A stretch of 64,000 nucleotides of DNA from NCBI GenBank assembly GCA_009746045.1, contig RPFO01002102.1, forward strand, positions 89,501 to 153,500. The letters run 5' to 3'. A program made the position numbers and the translations under genes. Shown piece after piece: positions 35,627-54,753 of the stretch; the stretch's first letter is position 1, and each line of letters begins with the position of its first letter. Origin of the DNA: Mesostigma viride (taxonomy: Eukaryota; Streptophyta; Mesostigmatophyceae; Mesostigmatales; Mesostigmataceae). Under the pieces are notes generated by a model. It was not told the origin of the DNA. It saw nothing but the letters and a program-made list of their open reading frames with translations, and searched no databases.

Positions 35627-36387
35627 CTGCCGTGCTACGGCGAATGCGCGAAGGGCCAGAGCGGCTTACTATGGGTAGCGACCTCGGGGAAACGAGATAA
35701 GCCCTTCCCAAGGCTCTGCAAGCAGCTGATTTGGCGATGGCGGACCGGCGCCGCAACACCCAAGGTCCAGCAATTGCAAACGGTGAAGGCTACGGCTTTT
35801 ATTTTTTTCCTGGCAAGCGGTTCTGACATGGCTACATGGCTATGACATTCTCTGATTGCCACTAACGAGCATCCGGTCATTCCGGTGCCGCAAGGGAGCA
35901 TGGAGACAGGATGGACTCTTTTGCGTCAGTACACAACCAGTGGCCGCTACCAAGGAAAAGATCAACAAAAACAAAATATCTTCTACCGTAGTGTTGACAA
36001 CACTCTTTGATCTGTGAACATTGATGAGCCCTAGGCAAGTCTTATTACACATCAAACAGTTTGCTTATGCTACTGGCAGGCTACTGGAGTAGTTAGATAG
36101 ATTCTCTGTTGCCCTTGGGCGGCGTGGGACACAACTAGGCACACAACAACAACAACAACAACAACAACTGGAGTAGTTACAACTTACAGTTTTTTTCGTA
36201 GGGTTTACCATGATCTTAATTCTAACAGCTTGGCGCGCTGGACTTGCCCGGGATTTGGTGCTAGCACGACATGGCAGAGAAGATCTCCCAGCTTTCCCGC
36301 GGTGTTCGCGGCCATAATTTGCCCGCAGCCTTGCCTGTTTCCGCCATAGCAATCCACCATGATCTTTTGCCGTCAGTAACGTCTGGA
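35627..36387. other. Upstream flank of the thioesterase gene
   Basis: Probable promoter region on the minus strand. Holds a short (CAA)n tract at 36146-36167. No core element could be called. Confidence 0.35.
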
Positions 36388-36783
36388 TTAATTAAAGATA
36401 GATTGGCTCTTACCAAATGCAGGAGCGTTCATAAGCCTCTCGTCTGGGCACGTGCTTAACAGCAAACTGTCAACCATGGCCGCGATTAGCCATCGCACTC
36501 CTGTGGCGATCGCGTGTGGGCAAGGCGCCAAGTCGACCTCGAAGGCCTCTCCTAAGGTTGGTACCTCTGCGGCTTGCGTGAATAATTCCGACGTGTTTAG
36601 CTGTGTCTGAATGTCTATGTATAGTAGTCTCGTTCTAGTGACGCTGTCTGGCGAGGCTACCAAGAGTTGCTCGCCATTGTCAAGTGGGAGTGATCCCCAA
36701 CCCACGTCAGCACGGCAGCGCACTGCATTGTACCTGCGCGATACTTCGAAAGGTTTTGTAAATGCCTGTTTCTGGTCATGCAC
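36388..36783 (-). CDS. Hypothetical ORF, possible exon
   Basis: A 131-codon minus-strand frame of non-repetitive, balanced composition (EVDLAPCPHAIATGVRWLIA; NGEQLLVASPDSVTRTRLLY). It is not bounded by clear splice sites and no homolog is recognised. It could be an exon of an unrecognised gene upstream of the thioesterase, or a chance frame. Confidence 0.25.
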   Translation of the reverse strand: MHDQKQAFTKPFEVSRRYNAVRCRADVGWGSLPLDNGEQLLVASPDSVTRTRLLYIDIQTQLNTSELFTQAAEVPTLGEAFEVDLAPCPHAIATGVRWLIAAMVDSLLLSTCPDERLMNAPAFGKSQSIFN

Positions 36784-38078
36784 GTTGGCACGCGCAGGTT
36801 TGTGGCGTCCGCCAAGCCCCCAAGCGATCGGGACGTGTTATCACGGCTGCATCCGCAAACTTCGATGTCCAGTCCAACTTCCCGCTATATACACTGCCGC
36901 GAGAAAGCCAAGGAGGGCCCAAAGAGGTTGACTACGCCACAATGGCTTTGTTTCCTATCATACAGGCAAGTATGAAAGGATGCACCTTACAAAAATGAGA
37001 AATACCTCGTTTGCAGTAGTGGACATCAAGCTGCCCAGTTCCTCTTTGATACAGCAAGCGCATTAGATTGCTCGAATTCCCGTGGAAATCGGGGTGTTAC
37101 GGAGAAGTGCGAAGTCCAGTCTGGTTTTACCTTTTGGAATCACTGAAGGACTCCGCCATACAGTCCATAGGATTCTTAAGACCGAAGTCCGCCGCTAAGA
37201 GGTATTTCGGCTTCACTTATTAGTGCAAACCTTACAAAGAATGTCCTTAGCTTCAATCTTGTGACTGCGGGAAAAGTTCGAAAACGGGAAGGCAGGGCCC
37301 GGGTGAGACACAGGGAATAATAACGCACGACCAGTGTACAGCTGGTTTGCCGTCTCCTGTCATCGGCCACTAGGCTAAGAAAATTTCCTTGTCCGGATGC
37401 AGGTCCGAACGCCGTTGTCTGTACCAGACATGTCAACCTTGTTCTTTCCTTCGCTTATAGACCAAGGTAGACCCCTCACGTCCTCGGACCCTCCCGACTG
37501 GGACCCTTGTGTACCCCCTGTACTGATATGCATCAGCGTCACTTGTCGTGTTCCCCTTACCCCGGTGTTCTTGCCAACACTGAAGTAATTTGAGGATGTG
37601 ACTACGCACCCCCTCGCTTGCCAGCGTTTTATGCCCTGGCATTCTGGGTCCTTAAATTCACCTTGCTCATCTTGCCTAGCCAGTCATGTATACAACACCT
37701 CGCTTTCCGGCACTGATGCCCAGGTACCCTGCTATTTTCTGAGCCTGTGCGTGAGTTGGTGTTTGCTCCTACAAACCTGGAGTGCATGCCTATGCCATTA
37801 TCTTCATTCCTTCACACACCTCAACCTAACGAAGATCTTAGCCTAGTATTACCGTTTTTGCTCGTGATCATCTATATATGTTTATCTGTTAGCTTTACGA
37901 GCACACATACATCCCTTAACTTCAACTTTAACTTCAAGCTTAACACGTGATTGTCTCAACCTAGCGATTCTGTCAACCTAATTATTGCCGTGACCCGTCT
38001 ATTCTTTTTCCGGTCCACTGAACTAAATGCTCCAGATTATTGTCTCGACCTTTCCTCTGTTTCGTGGTAACCCAACAG
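36784..38078. other. No supported feature
   Basis: Likely contains the 5' part (unidentified exons or introns) of the coiled-coil gene downstream. Pyrimidine-rich at 37780-38060. Confidence 0.35.
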
Positions 38079-47007
<8,929 letters not shown>

Positions 47008-47664
47008 AAGCACCGTGCCCATGCTCCTTGGCCAGGCCCTTTTCGCAGCCACGTGCCCTGAGCATGCATATGCACACATGGCCATCGGCTATGCCCAATT
47101 GGACATCTGATGTCCGTGTATGCTGGTCAGGGTACGTTGATCAGGTATGCAGCGCACTTGTGTGGTCTTGAATGATCCATTCCAAAGTCCGGCCCCTAGA
47201 CTGTGTCATTGGAGATATCCCACATGCATAGCTCGCGGACTGCATGCTGGCCAGCGCTGGGCACGCCATGGCGACCATCCTGTGCGATGGCATAGGCAGT
47301 GCTGATGGGTTCCTGCAAGTTCTCTGCTTGCGCTTCCGTCAAGCTGCAATGCTCCATGTGCAGGGACAACTGTATACCTAGAGTTGTCTCTCTTTAGTTG
47401 CGGTACTGCGTGCATATCCGCTCGACTGCAACAATCTTTTTACTAAGCCAATGGAGTGAGACTGGCGGCTGGTCACCCTAGCCTCAGCAAATAAATTTTA
47501 TGGTAGTGATGAATTTTATAGTTATCATCGGCATATAAATTATGACGTGGTATCGTTGTATCTCGATATCCTTGCAAATTTCTCGCCGATGAACATGCAT
47601 GCATGCACAAACCAGGCAGACCTTTGCGTGTGCCTCGAGAAGTCGATCGATCCTAGTACCGTAC
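47008..47664. other. 3' flank, no gene seen
   Basis: Probable 3' UTR and intergenic DNA. No poly(A) signal called. Confidence 0.4.
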
Positions 47665-47786
47665 GTGGTCAAAATCACTTTGCGACAAATTATTTTGCGA
47701 CCTCAAAACAAGGTAAATTAAAAGCTTAGATTTGCCAGAGGCAACTATATTTTAACACGGTAATTGCGACGCGGAGCTTTCTTAGT

Positions 47787-48075
47787 ATTTTCTGATTTGG
47801 CACGCCGCAAAGGTGAAAACCATCTGCGTTCAGTGCCGGTCCGCGGAAAACGCGATCTGCAAATGAATCCAGGCCGGAATCGAACTGGGGACCTCTCGCA
47901 CCCACTTTTGCTGACTATAGGACGGACGTCTCCTGATCTTAAGGCATCACCAGCTGACACCTACAGTCCAACCGCAAAAGTTCTCCTTAATTCCGGGGAG
48001 TGATGCAAGCCATTCGGATTTGGTACTAGATAAATCATTCGAGATCTGTGTGTGTAGGAGTACTACACACGTGTC
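47787..48075 (-). repeat. SINE-like repeat, copy 2
   Basis: Minus strand carries GGTCCCCAGTTCGATTCC (B-box-like) and GGTGTCAGCTGGTGATGCC. It extends through TTCCGGGGAG to GATTTATCTAGTACC and the TAGGAGTACTACACACG end shared with copy 1. Confidence 0.55.
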
Positions 48076-48176
48076 CACTCAAGACTTGTTCAGTCTCGAC
48101 ACGTGAGACGGGCTGAACACGGCTGGAACCTTCTTGAGAAGGGGGCGTAGCCGGTACTATCGAGATCAGCCAAGCG

Positions 48177-48370
48177 TATATTCTGATTTGGCACGCCGCA
48201 AAGGTGAAAACCATTTGCGTTCAGTGCCGGTCCGCGGAAAACGCGATCTGCAAATGAATCCAGGCCGGAATCGAACTGGGGACCTCTCGCACCCACTTTT
48301 GCTGACTATAGGACGGACGTCTCCTGATCCGAAGGCATCGCCAGCTGACACCTACAGTCCAACCGCCCAA
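48177..48370 (-). repeat. SINE-like repeat, copy 3
   Basis: Nearly identical to 47788-47981 but stops after CAGTCCAACCGCC. A 23-bp sequence starting GCGACGCGGAGC occurs before copy 2 (47767) and after copy 3 (48376), so both may have arrived in one event flanked by a long duplication. Confidence 0.55.
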
Positions 48371-48398
48371 CCAAAGCGACGCGGAGCTTTCTTAGTAT

Positions 48399-48520
48399 TA
48401 AATTAAAATTAAATTATAACATGCCTCCGTGGGGAGGTCATGTAGCACATATTCCATGATGGATGGGGTGGAGGAAGCCGCGTAATCGAACTATACTAAC
48501 GCTAAGCTATCTAGAAAATC
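48399..48520 (-). mobile_element. LINE 3' fragment, TSD-flanked
   Basis: TSD CTTTCTTAGTAT at 48387-48398 and 48521-48532. Minus-strand order: TTCGATTACGCGGC, CATCCATCATGGAATATGTG, a CTCCCC-ACGGAGG hairpin, and an (AATTT)n-like tail. Closest to the copy at 32249-32596. Confidence 0.9.
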
Positions 48521-48671
48521 CTTTCTTAGTATACTCAAATAAAATCAGTACAAAATCTAATAGACAAGTAAAGTGGCATGTTTGCGAGCCAAAATAAAGT
48601 ATATTAATAGCACATCAATGAGTTTGCGAGGTCGGTTCGGAAAGTATTTGTCGCAAAGTGATTTTGACCAC

Positions 48672-49051
48672 TCCGGTAGATGTCTAGCATGAGAAAATGT
48701 CAGCGCAGGCAAGAAATCTGGAGAATCCTGACCACGGTAGCTTGCATGAGCCTGCTGTTATCTTATCCGCGTTTGTCGAGCTGGCATTGAGGATAATGGA
48801 AATGAATGAAGGTAAAAATGTGTAGCCGTGTACACTAATACTTATGGCTGGCTAACATTTAGAGAGAGACCTAGACGGTTGAGCTGAAAAACAAACTCGC
48901 GTGATCAGTGCGCGTGCTCGTTGCTAGCGGCCAGGAGTGTCCAGTTTTAAGCACCACATCGATCCTGGTATGTGGCCATGAATAACTGATACGTGCACCC
49001 TATAAGAGCACCCTACGCCTGCATGCAGACGCTCGGTTGCATGCATACAGC
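48672..49051. other. No gene seen
   Basis: Possible 3' UTR of the Kelch gene on the minus strand. Confidence 0.35.
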
Positions 49052-52000
49052 TCAGCTCGCGGCGCTCTCACTGCTCTGGTTGTAATGCGATGTCAACGCG
49101 CTACCATTGATGCAGTAAACCCCCCCATCAACGCTCCCCGCAGGCACGCTGGGGCCACCACTGCAGCTCGCAGACCCACCATACACGACCAGGGTCTCCC
49201 ACCGTGGCCCCATAACGCACACAGAGGCTGCACCCCGTGCGCTCGGCCATTCACCGCCCAAATCCGCCGGCGTCGCCCACGTGTAATCCTTTGTGGAGAG
49301 TACCTCAAGCCCCGCCAGCGGCTTCCCTCCCATGTCCAGGCCCCCGAATAACACCACGGGCGGATGGGCAGTCGCGCGTTGCACATTACCCGCACCACCG
49401 CCCTTGCCCACGCTCCCTAAAGACCCGCCAGGGGCTACCCCCAGGGCACCAAGGGAGTGGAACGCCCGCCCCGCGGGGGCATACGGCGGCCCCTCCTTTG
49501 ACGGTGGCCCTGCTGGCGCCTCACGTCGCCACGTCAGCGTGCGCAGGTCCAGCGAGAAGAGATCGTTCTGTCGGCCATCACAGTCCCTCCCTCCAAACAC
49601 GAGCATGACCGGCCCGTCCACCGCATTCCCCACTGGCGGGGATGGTTGCAAACTTTGTCGTGCGGTGCCCGGGCCCGGGGCAGTCTTCGATTCAGGCGCT
49701 TCCAAGGCACCGGAGGCAATGCTTGCATCCGAGCCTTTAGCGTGCCCGCTCGCACCAGCCGGTGCCTGCTTGGCGTTCCCACCTGCACTCCCACCCGAGG
49801 AATGGCCGCTGGGCGCATTGCTAATAGTACTGGAGCCTGTTATTGTGACCGCCACGGTGCCTGCATCCGTCACCCTGCCACAAGGAACGATGACCGCGGC
49901 ATGGGCTGCTCTGGCACTAGGAGCATTCCCCTCGCCCTTGCCACCCAGCTTGCTGTCCCCGCCGCTGTTACTGGGCCCCCGGCTCGATCCTTTGGAGCCT
50001 CGGCTGCTGGGTTGCCCTCGACCGGACGAGCTGGCGGGGAGTGGCCACCAGGTCATCGTGCTGATGTCGAGGCAGTGGGCGTCAGCAAACCAGGTGAATG
50101 TCTGAGATGGTCCCTGCTCCTCGCCTTCGCTCCCTCCCTCCTCGTCCTCATCCCCATCCTCCTCCTCCTCCTCCTCCTCCTCCTCCTCCTCCTCCTCCTC
50201 CTCATCCTCATCCTCCTCCTCCTCCTCATCATCATCATCATCATCCTCATCAGCATCCTCATCCTCATCACCCTCTTCATCACCATCATCCTTCCTCTCG
50301 TCATCACCACCGCCGCCATCACTATCGTCCCTTTCTTCATCCTCATCCCCATCCTCATCCTCAACGACCACACCCTTCCCTTTCCCCTGGACGCTGCCCT
50401 TTCCACCCGCCGTCGCCGGCTGCTTGCCCGCAACCCCTGAGGGGCTCGCGCCGCCCGCGTCCCTGCCAGGGTCTTCATCCACGGGGCCAAACCCGCCGTG
50501 GATGATCAGCTTCCACCCAGGGCCACCCAGGAACTTGAGGGCCTCTGCCACAGACCGCGATTCAACCACGAGTCCACCACGAGGGTGAGAGACACCGGCA
50601 GACAGACCACCCCAGGAGTGCCCATCAAGGGTGGGAAATCGATCAGTTTCAGTTGTGGGATGTCATTTCCAGTGTGCTACTATGGTTAATGGTATGATAT
50701 ATGGTATATGATAAATGGTCTATGGTCTGATGTATGATGTATGATGTATGATGTATGATGTATGATGTAGGATGTAGGATGTATGATGTATGATGTATGA
50801 TGTATGATGTATGATGTATGATGTATGATGTATGATGTATGATGTATGATGTATGATGTATGATGTATGATGTATGATGTATGATGTATGATGTATGATG
50901 TATGATGTATGATGTATGATGTATGATGTATGATGTATGATGTATGATGTGTGATGTGTGATGTATGATACATGGGATAGAATGGATGACAGATCGGAAT
51001 CAAATCAAAATACAGTATTATGGCCAGGAAGGAGGAAAAAATTGGGTACGGGGAAGACAGGTTTTGAGAAGTGTGTGCATACGAGTTAGAACGCGATGTC
51101 CAAAAACATGTGCACTTAAACTGCTGTGGTTAGTGCTTGCGTTTCAGTAAAAGGAACTCCAGGAGAGTATGACACATTTGCCTGTGATGCCCTCGACGAG
51201 CTTTAAAAAATGGAAGGTGAGAAGCGATGGTAGTTATTACAATTAAGATCCTCTCACAAAGTCACATCGCATCTTACCGACACAATGCGTCCATCATTGT
51301 GCTGTATCCTTTGCAAAGCAACCACTCAGAAACCACTCAGAAACCACTCAGAAACCACTCAGAAACCACTCAGAAACCACTCAGAAACCACTCAGAAACC
51401 ACTCAGAAACCACTCAGAAACCACTCAGAAACCACTCAGAAACCACTCAGAAACCACTCAGCAACCACTCAGAAACCACTCAGCAACCACTCAGAAACCA
51501 CTCAGAAACCACTCAGAAACCACTCAGAAACCACTCAGCAACCACTCAGCAACCACTCAGAAACCACTCAGAAACCACTCAGAAACCACTCAGAAACCAC
51601 TCAGAAACCACTCAGAAACCACTCAGAAACAACTCAGCAACAACTCAGAAACCACTCAGAAACCACTCAGCAACCACTCAGCAACCACTCAGCAACCACT
51701 CAGAAACCACTCAGGTGGTTCGAAGGGTTCCAAACGTTGTGTAGTATATGTTGGCTGTTCGCCCTTAAAGGTACTCAATCGAGTACGGTTACAACGCTGT
51801 CCTATTTGGTTCATAACGAAAGCAATGCTCATTCATTTCAGAAACCCGCACAGGTCCTCTTTCGCCATGATGCTGGGGAAGTGGGAACAACCCCTAAGAT
51901 CGCCCATCTGAGATCATTACCTGCGGCCAAGCAGTGATCCCAAAGTGCAGGGGCTGCTCAGATTGCCGCAAAATCATCGAACCCTGTCCCTCACCTTCGG

Positions 52001-53280
52001 AATACCCAGCAGCTGCCAGCTCGTCCTCCGTCCCAGGGACATACAGGGTGCACGCAGCGGCCTTGTCGCGCGCCGAGGGGCCCCTGCCGCCGACAGCTGG
52101 CGCGCTCCACTCGCACGCGGCCACGTCGAGCACCCAGAGGTCGGCCAGGTACCCCTGGGTGGACGAGCAGCCACCGAACACCAGCACGCGGGCGCCGCCA
52201 TCGATGGGTGCCATCGTGTGGCCGGTGCGGGCGCACGGGGCAGGGCCACGGGGGGCCACTTGGGACCACAGGCCCGTGGTGATGTCCAGGATGTGCTGTC
52301 ACGACAAGATCGGAAACCATGGAACCAGGGGGGTGGGGGGGTGGGGGGTGGGGGGCAATGGGGGGGGTGGGGGAGGAGAATTGCGGGGGGAGAGGGAGAG
52401 GGGGGCAAGGTGCGGGGGTGGGGGGGTGGGAAGGGGGGGAGAATGTGTCGTTGGTTTGTGTAGCATTGGAATTCAACCAGTCTTGACAGTGATTTACTTG
52501 GGAAGCTACAATAGAAGTGATAACAGCGATAATAGCGATGATAGCAGCAAATAGCATGATAACACACAGGGGGTTCCTATCCTGCGAGAAGGAAGTGATA
52601 ACAGCGATAATAGCGATGATAGCAGCAAATAGCATGATATCACACAGGGGATTCCTATCCTGCGAGAAGGGTAGGGATGCCGACTAGATACAGCAATTCG
52701 TCCATAGGAGGCGTGTATGAGGCACGTATTGTGTTGGCTGAACGGTCGAGCTGGTAGCGAGGAGCATCTAGACACAGAATACATTCTACAAAATTCTACA
52801 AACTCCATGACTGGTAAAGAGTTACTTGCTCGCATTCATTCGTAGTTGTCATTAGGGGGCGCCATCTCCAATGACACCGTGACGAGCAGAAACAGCGTGT
52901 AGAAGCAGGGCATCCTGCTCCCTTGCTCGTGGGCGGAGGAATACTGGCCCGTGGGCGAGGGAATGCTACCCCCTTTGCCGGTGAGCCGCCAGCCACGCTA
53001 GCTCATTTCCGAGGAGGCATAAACCGGAGACTGTATAGGGGTGACGGCATGCAGGGATGTGCGAGAGGAATCAACTCGCCGCGATGAGTTTAAGGCAGCG
53101 CAACGATGCCCCCATTCGTGGATTTACTGCCTGCACGGGTAGGGTATGAACATCTCCCTTAGAATTCGATTGGGGAGTTATTCTTACCACGTCGGAGAGC
53201 TGCTTGGCATCGCTCCCTCCCAAGCTGCCGCCGCCAAACACCACCATTCGTGATTCGTCGATGGCGACTGCGGCGTGTCC
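49052..53280 (-). CDS. Kelch-repeat beta-propeller protein (5' exons missing)
   Basis: Kelch propellers are protein-interaction scaffolds; no catalytic role is implied. Three minus-strand exons join in phase: 53188-53280 (donor GTAAGA), 51995-52295 (donor GTGAGG) and 49052-50544, giving 629 residues without the N-terminus. Kelch blades show hydrophobic-GG, spaced aromatic and W residues: SRMVVFGGGS...VHILDITTGLW; RVLVFGGCSS...LWVLDVAACEW; WKLIIHGGFG...LDISTMTWW; VMLVFGGRDC...LDLRTLTW; PVVLFGGLDM...STKDYTW; LVVYGGS. The third blade is split by a large insertion containing a run of about 80 mostly Asp/Glu residues. A Ser/Gly/Ala-rich linker follows it. No F-box, BTB or other partner domain is visible, but upstream exons are unseen. 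Resembles multi-kelch proteins of green algae and plants. Confidence 0.85.
50155..50365 (-). repeat. Coding GAG/GAT tract (acidic run) in Kelch exon
   Basis: Minus-strand GAG, GAT and GAC codons (plus strand CTC/ATC) encode a long Glu/Asp run inside the third blade. It is in frame through its whole length, so it is translated rather than spliced. Confidence 0.85.
50702..50967 (-). repeat. (TATGATG)n heptamer array in Kelch intron
   Basis: About 36 seven-base units with rare TAGGATG and TGTGATG variants, between exon 50544 and exon 51995. Confidence 0.96.
51316..51716 (-). repeat. 11-bp minisatellite (AAACCACTCAG) in Kelch intron
   Basis: About 36 copies. The variant GCAACC replaces GAAACC in about ten of them in a non-random, clustered pattern. 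Same intron as the heptamer array. Confidence 0.96.
52310..52680 (-). repeat. G-run tract and 78-bp direct duplication in Kelch intron
   Basis: 52320-52440 is dominated by GGGG runs (C-rich on the sense strand). Then AAGTGATAACAGCGATAATA...CCTATCCTGCGAG occurs twice (about 52515 and 52590). Confidence 0.88.
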
Positions 53281-53945
53281 CTGGAAAGCATCACCCGGTC
53301 GGGGTGCATAGCCGTTGGTTAAGATGAGCGTGCAGTTCGAGTATGACAACCTACTTTGGGATTCTGTGGATCAAAGTGTGTACAGCTAACCGTGACAGGC
53401 ATAAGCCTGAGCCATACAGCCCAAATTTTTCATACCTCTCGCGGTATAGGTGTCTCCCCGTGAGTATGCAATCGTTGAGACGTAAGGTTTATAGGAATTT
53501 TGCTTGGGTGGGCGCCCATTTCTTGTCCCGCTCAAACCCAGCAAGCTCTGGGCTACAAAGTAGGTCTTAAGACTGCGGCGCTTTCGAATAAATGAACTTG
53601 TCTCTACGATTGCCGGTAGTTTTGGCCTTTAAGCGGGCGGAAACTAGCACACTTATGCCCAACAACTCGGCCATGGATATGTACTTAAGTCTACAGATGG
53701 TTGCCTGTGCTGTTTTACCGAAGCATCAACTTCATCAAATTTCCCGCCACTTTATCGGCGTCTTTACCGGTGTCACCAGGGTTCACCTTGCTCCTGTTAG
53801 CTCCTGTTCCTCTGGTACAACGTCCGTTCCTCCGTACTTCTCAGTGCTCCGTCCTCGTCATGCTTTAGTTCATGACTGTTCTTATTTGTCACGCCACGCC
53901 GGTTGTCATACAGTGTTGTGTTCCTGGTCATAGCAGAGCCAGAGA
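53281..53945. other. Upstream of known Kelch exons, no exon found
   Basis: The 5' exons of the Kelch gene should lie here or beyond, but none could be identified. A plus-strand frame (53592-53933) has no recognised family. Confidence 0.35.
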
Positions 53946-54301
53946 GTCCGAAGTCCGAAGTGTGCTTCTTCCTCTGGAACTCAGCAATGCGTCGCGCTTG
54001 GCTCTTGGCGCAAGAACAATACAAGGTGTGGGACCCCGGGCCCAACAATGACAGGCCCAGCCCCTTGGAGCTCTTCCATGCTCTCCTGGGACGCAACATG
54101 GTGTTTACTTGCATTCCTCACGGTGACCTTACGCGCGTCACTTGGCTCCCCTGGTCACACAATGCTCCTTTCTAAACCTTTCACCTATCACACTACCCTC
54201 AGAGGGTAACCAGCTGGTCGATACGTGGTACCTCTTCACCTAATGATATTCCTATTGGTTAATAAAAATACCCATTTACCCGGAGTCCGAAGTCCGAAGT
54301 T
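53946..54301 (+). mobile_element. Possible short retro-insertion flanked by 18-bp direct repeats
   Basis: GAGTCCGAAGTCCGAAGT occurs near 53946 and again near 54284. Between them a plus frame ends in MVFTCIPHGDLTRVTWLPWS and a stop, then about 110 bases of 3' UTR-like sequence with AATAAAAATACC. The shape fits a truncated retrotransposon. However, the flanking repeat is itself a 7-bp tandem (AGTCCGA), so chance slippage is possible. Confidence 0.35.
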
Positions 54302-54753
54302 CTGACTCCGCATTCCGCAGTCCACGCTACACGCTACGCAGTCCGCAGTCCGCAGTCCTTTCCTTCTTACATCGCGCTACGGTACGTTGCCGTCAGCCGC
54401 TCAGAAATATCCGGGATCTGCGTGAGTGCATCGTCAGCACGAGGCCGTTGGAAATGGCATTGTGCTTCCAGGTTGCTTCAAGGTTGCGTCGCGAATTTCT
54501 CGTGCAAGTTTCGGCAGGTCCATATCCCGGTCCGCTACGGACGAGCCACGGCCGCTGTCAGTCGTCAGCTGCATGAACATGCACGGAGAAAAGTGGACCC
54601 AGCCGTGCCACGTGGATGGCCATCAACAGCCGACGTTCCCCAGGCCAGCAGAGCACCACTACCGCATCCCCGGAATGCTCAATCCGCCCACGCACGTTTC
54701 CATACCTTTGTAGGACCCGCCATACCCAAGGCGACATTTGACGAGCTTTCACA

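Larger units (their letters stand above)
47665..48671. mobile_element. Inverted-repeat element of 1 kb with nested insertions
   Basis: Perfect 26-bp inverted ends: GTGGTCAAAATCACTTTGCG... at 47665-47690 and its complement at 48646-48671. No transposase is present. The candidate 8-bp flanks (TACCGTAC and TCCGGTAG) match at only five positions, so a superfamily cannot be set. It contains two SINE-like repeats and one LINE fragment, so the inverted-repeat element is the oldest layer. Confidence 0.78.

Noticed and set aside
49097-50505. Pro/His-rich plus-strand frames across the Kelch exon
   Set aside because: Antisense shadows. The minus-strand Kelch reading has blade motifs and phase-matched splice sites.
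51316-51716. CRISPR array
   Set aside because: Units are 11 bp with no spacers, in an intron of a eukaryotic gene. None of the other arrays has repeat-spacer structure either.
51227-51937. His-Ser-Glu-Thr-Thr-Gln repeat frame
   Set aside because: Translation of the 11-bp array in the Kelch intron, antisense to the gene.
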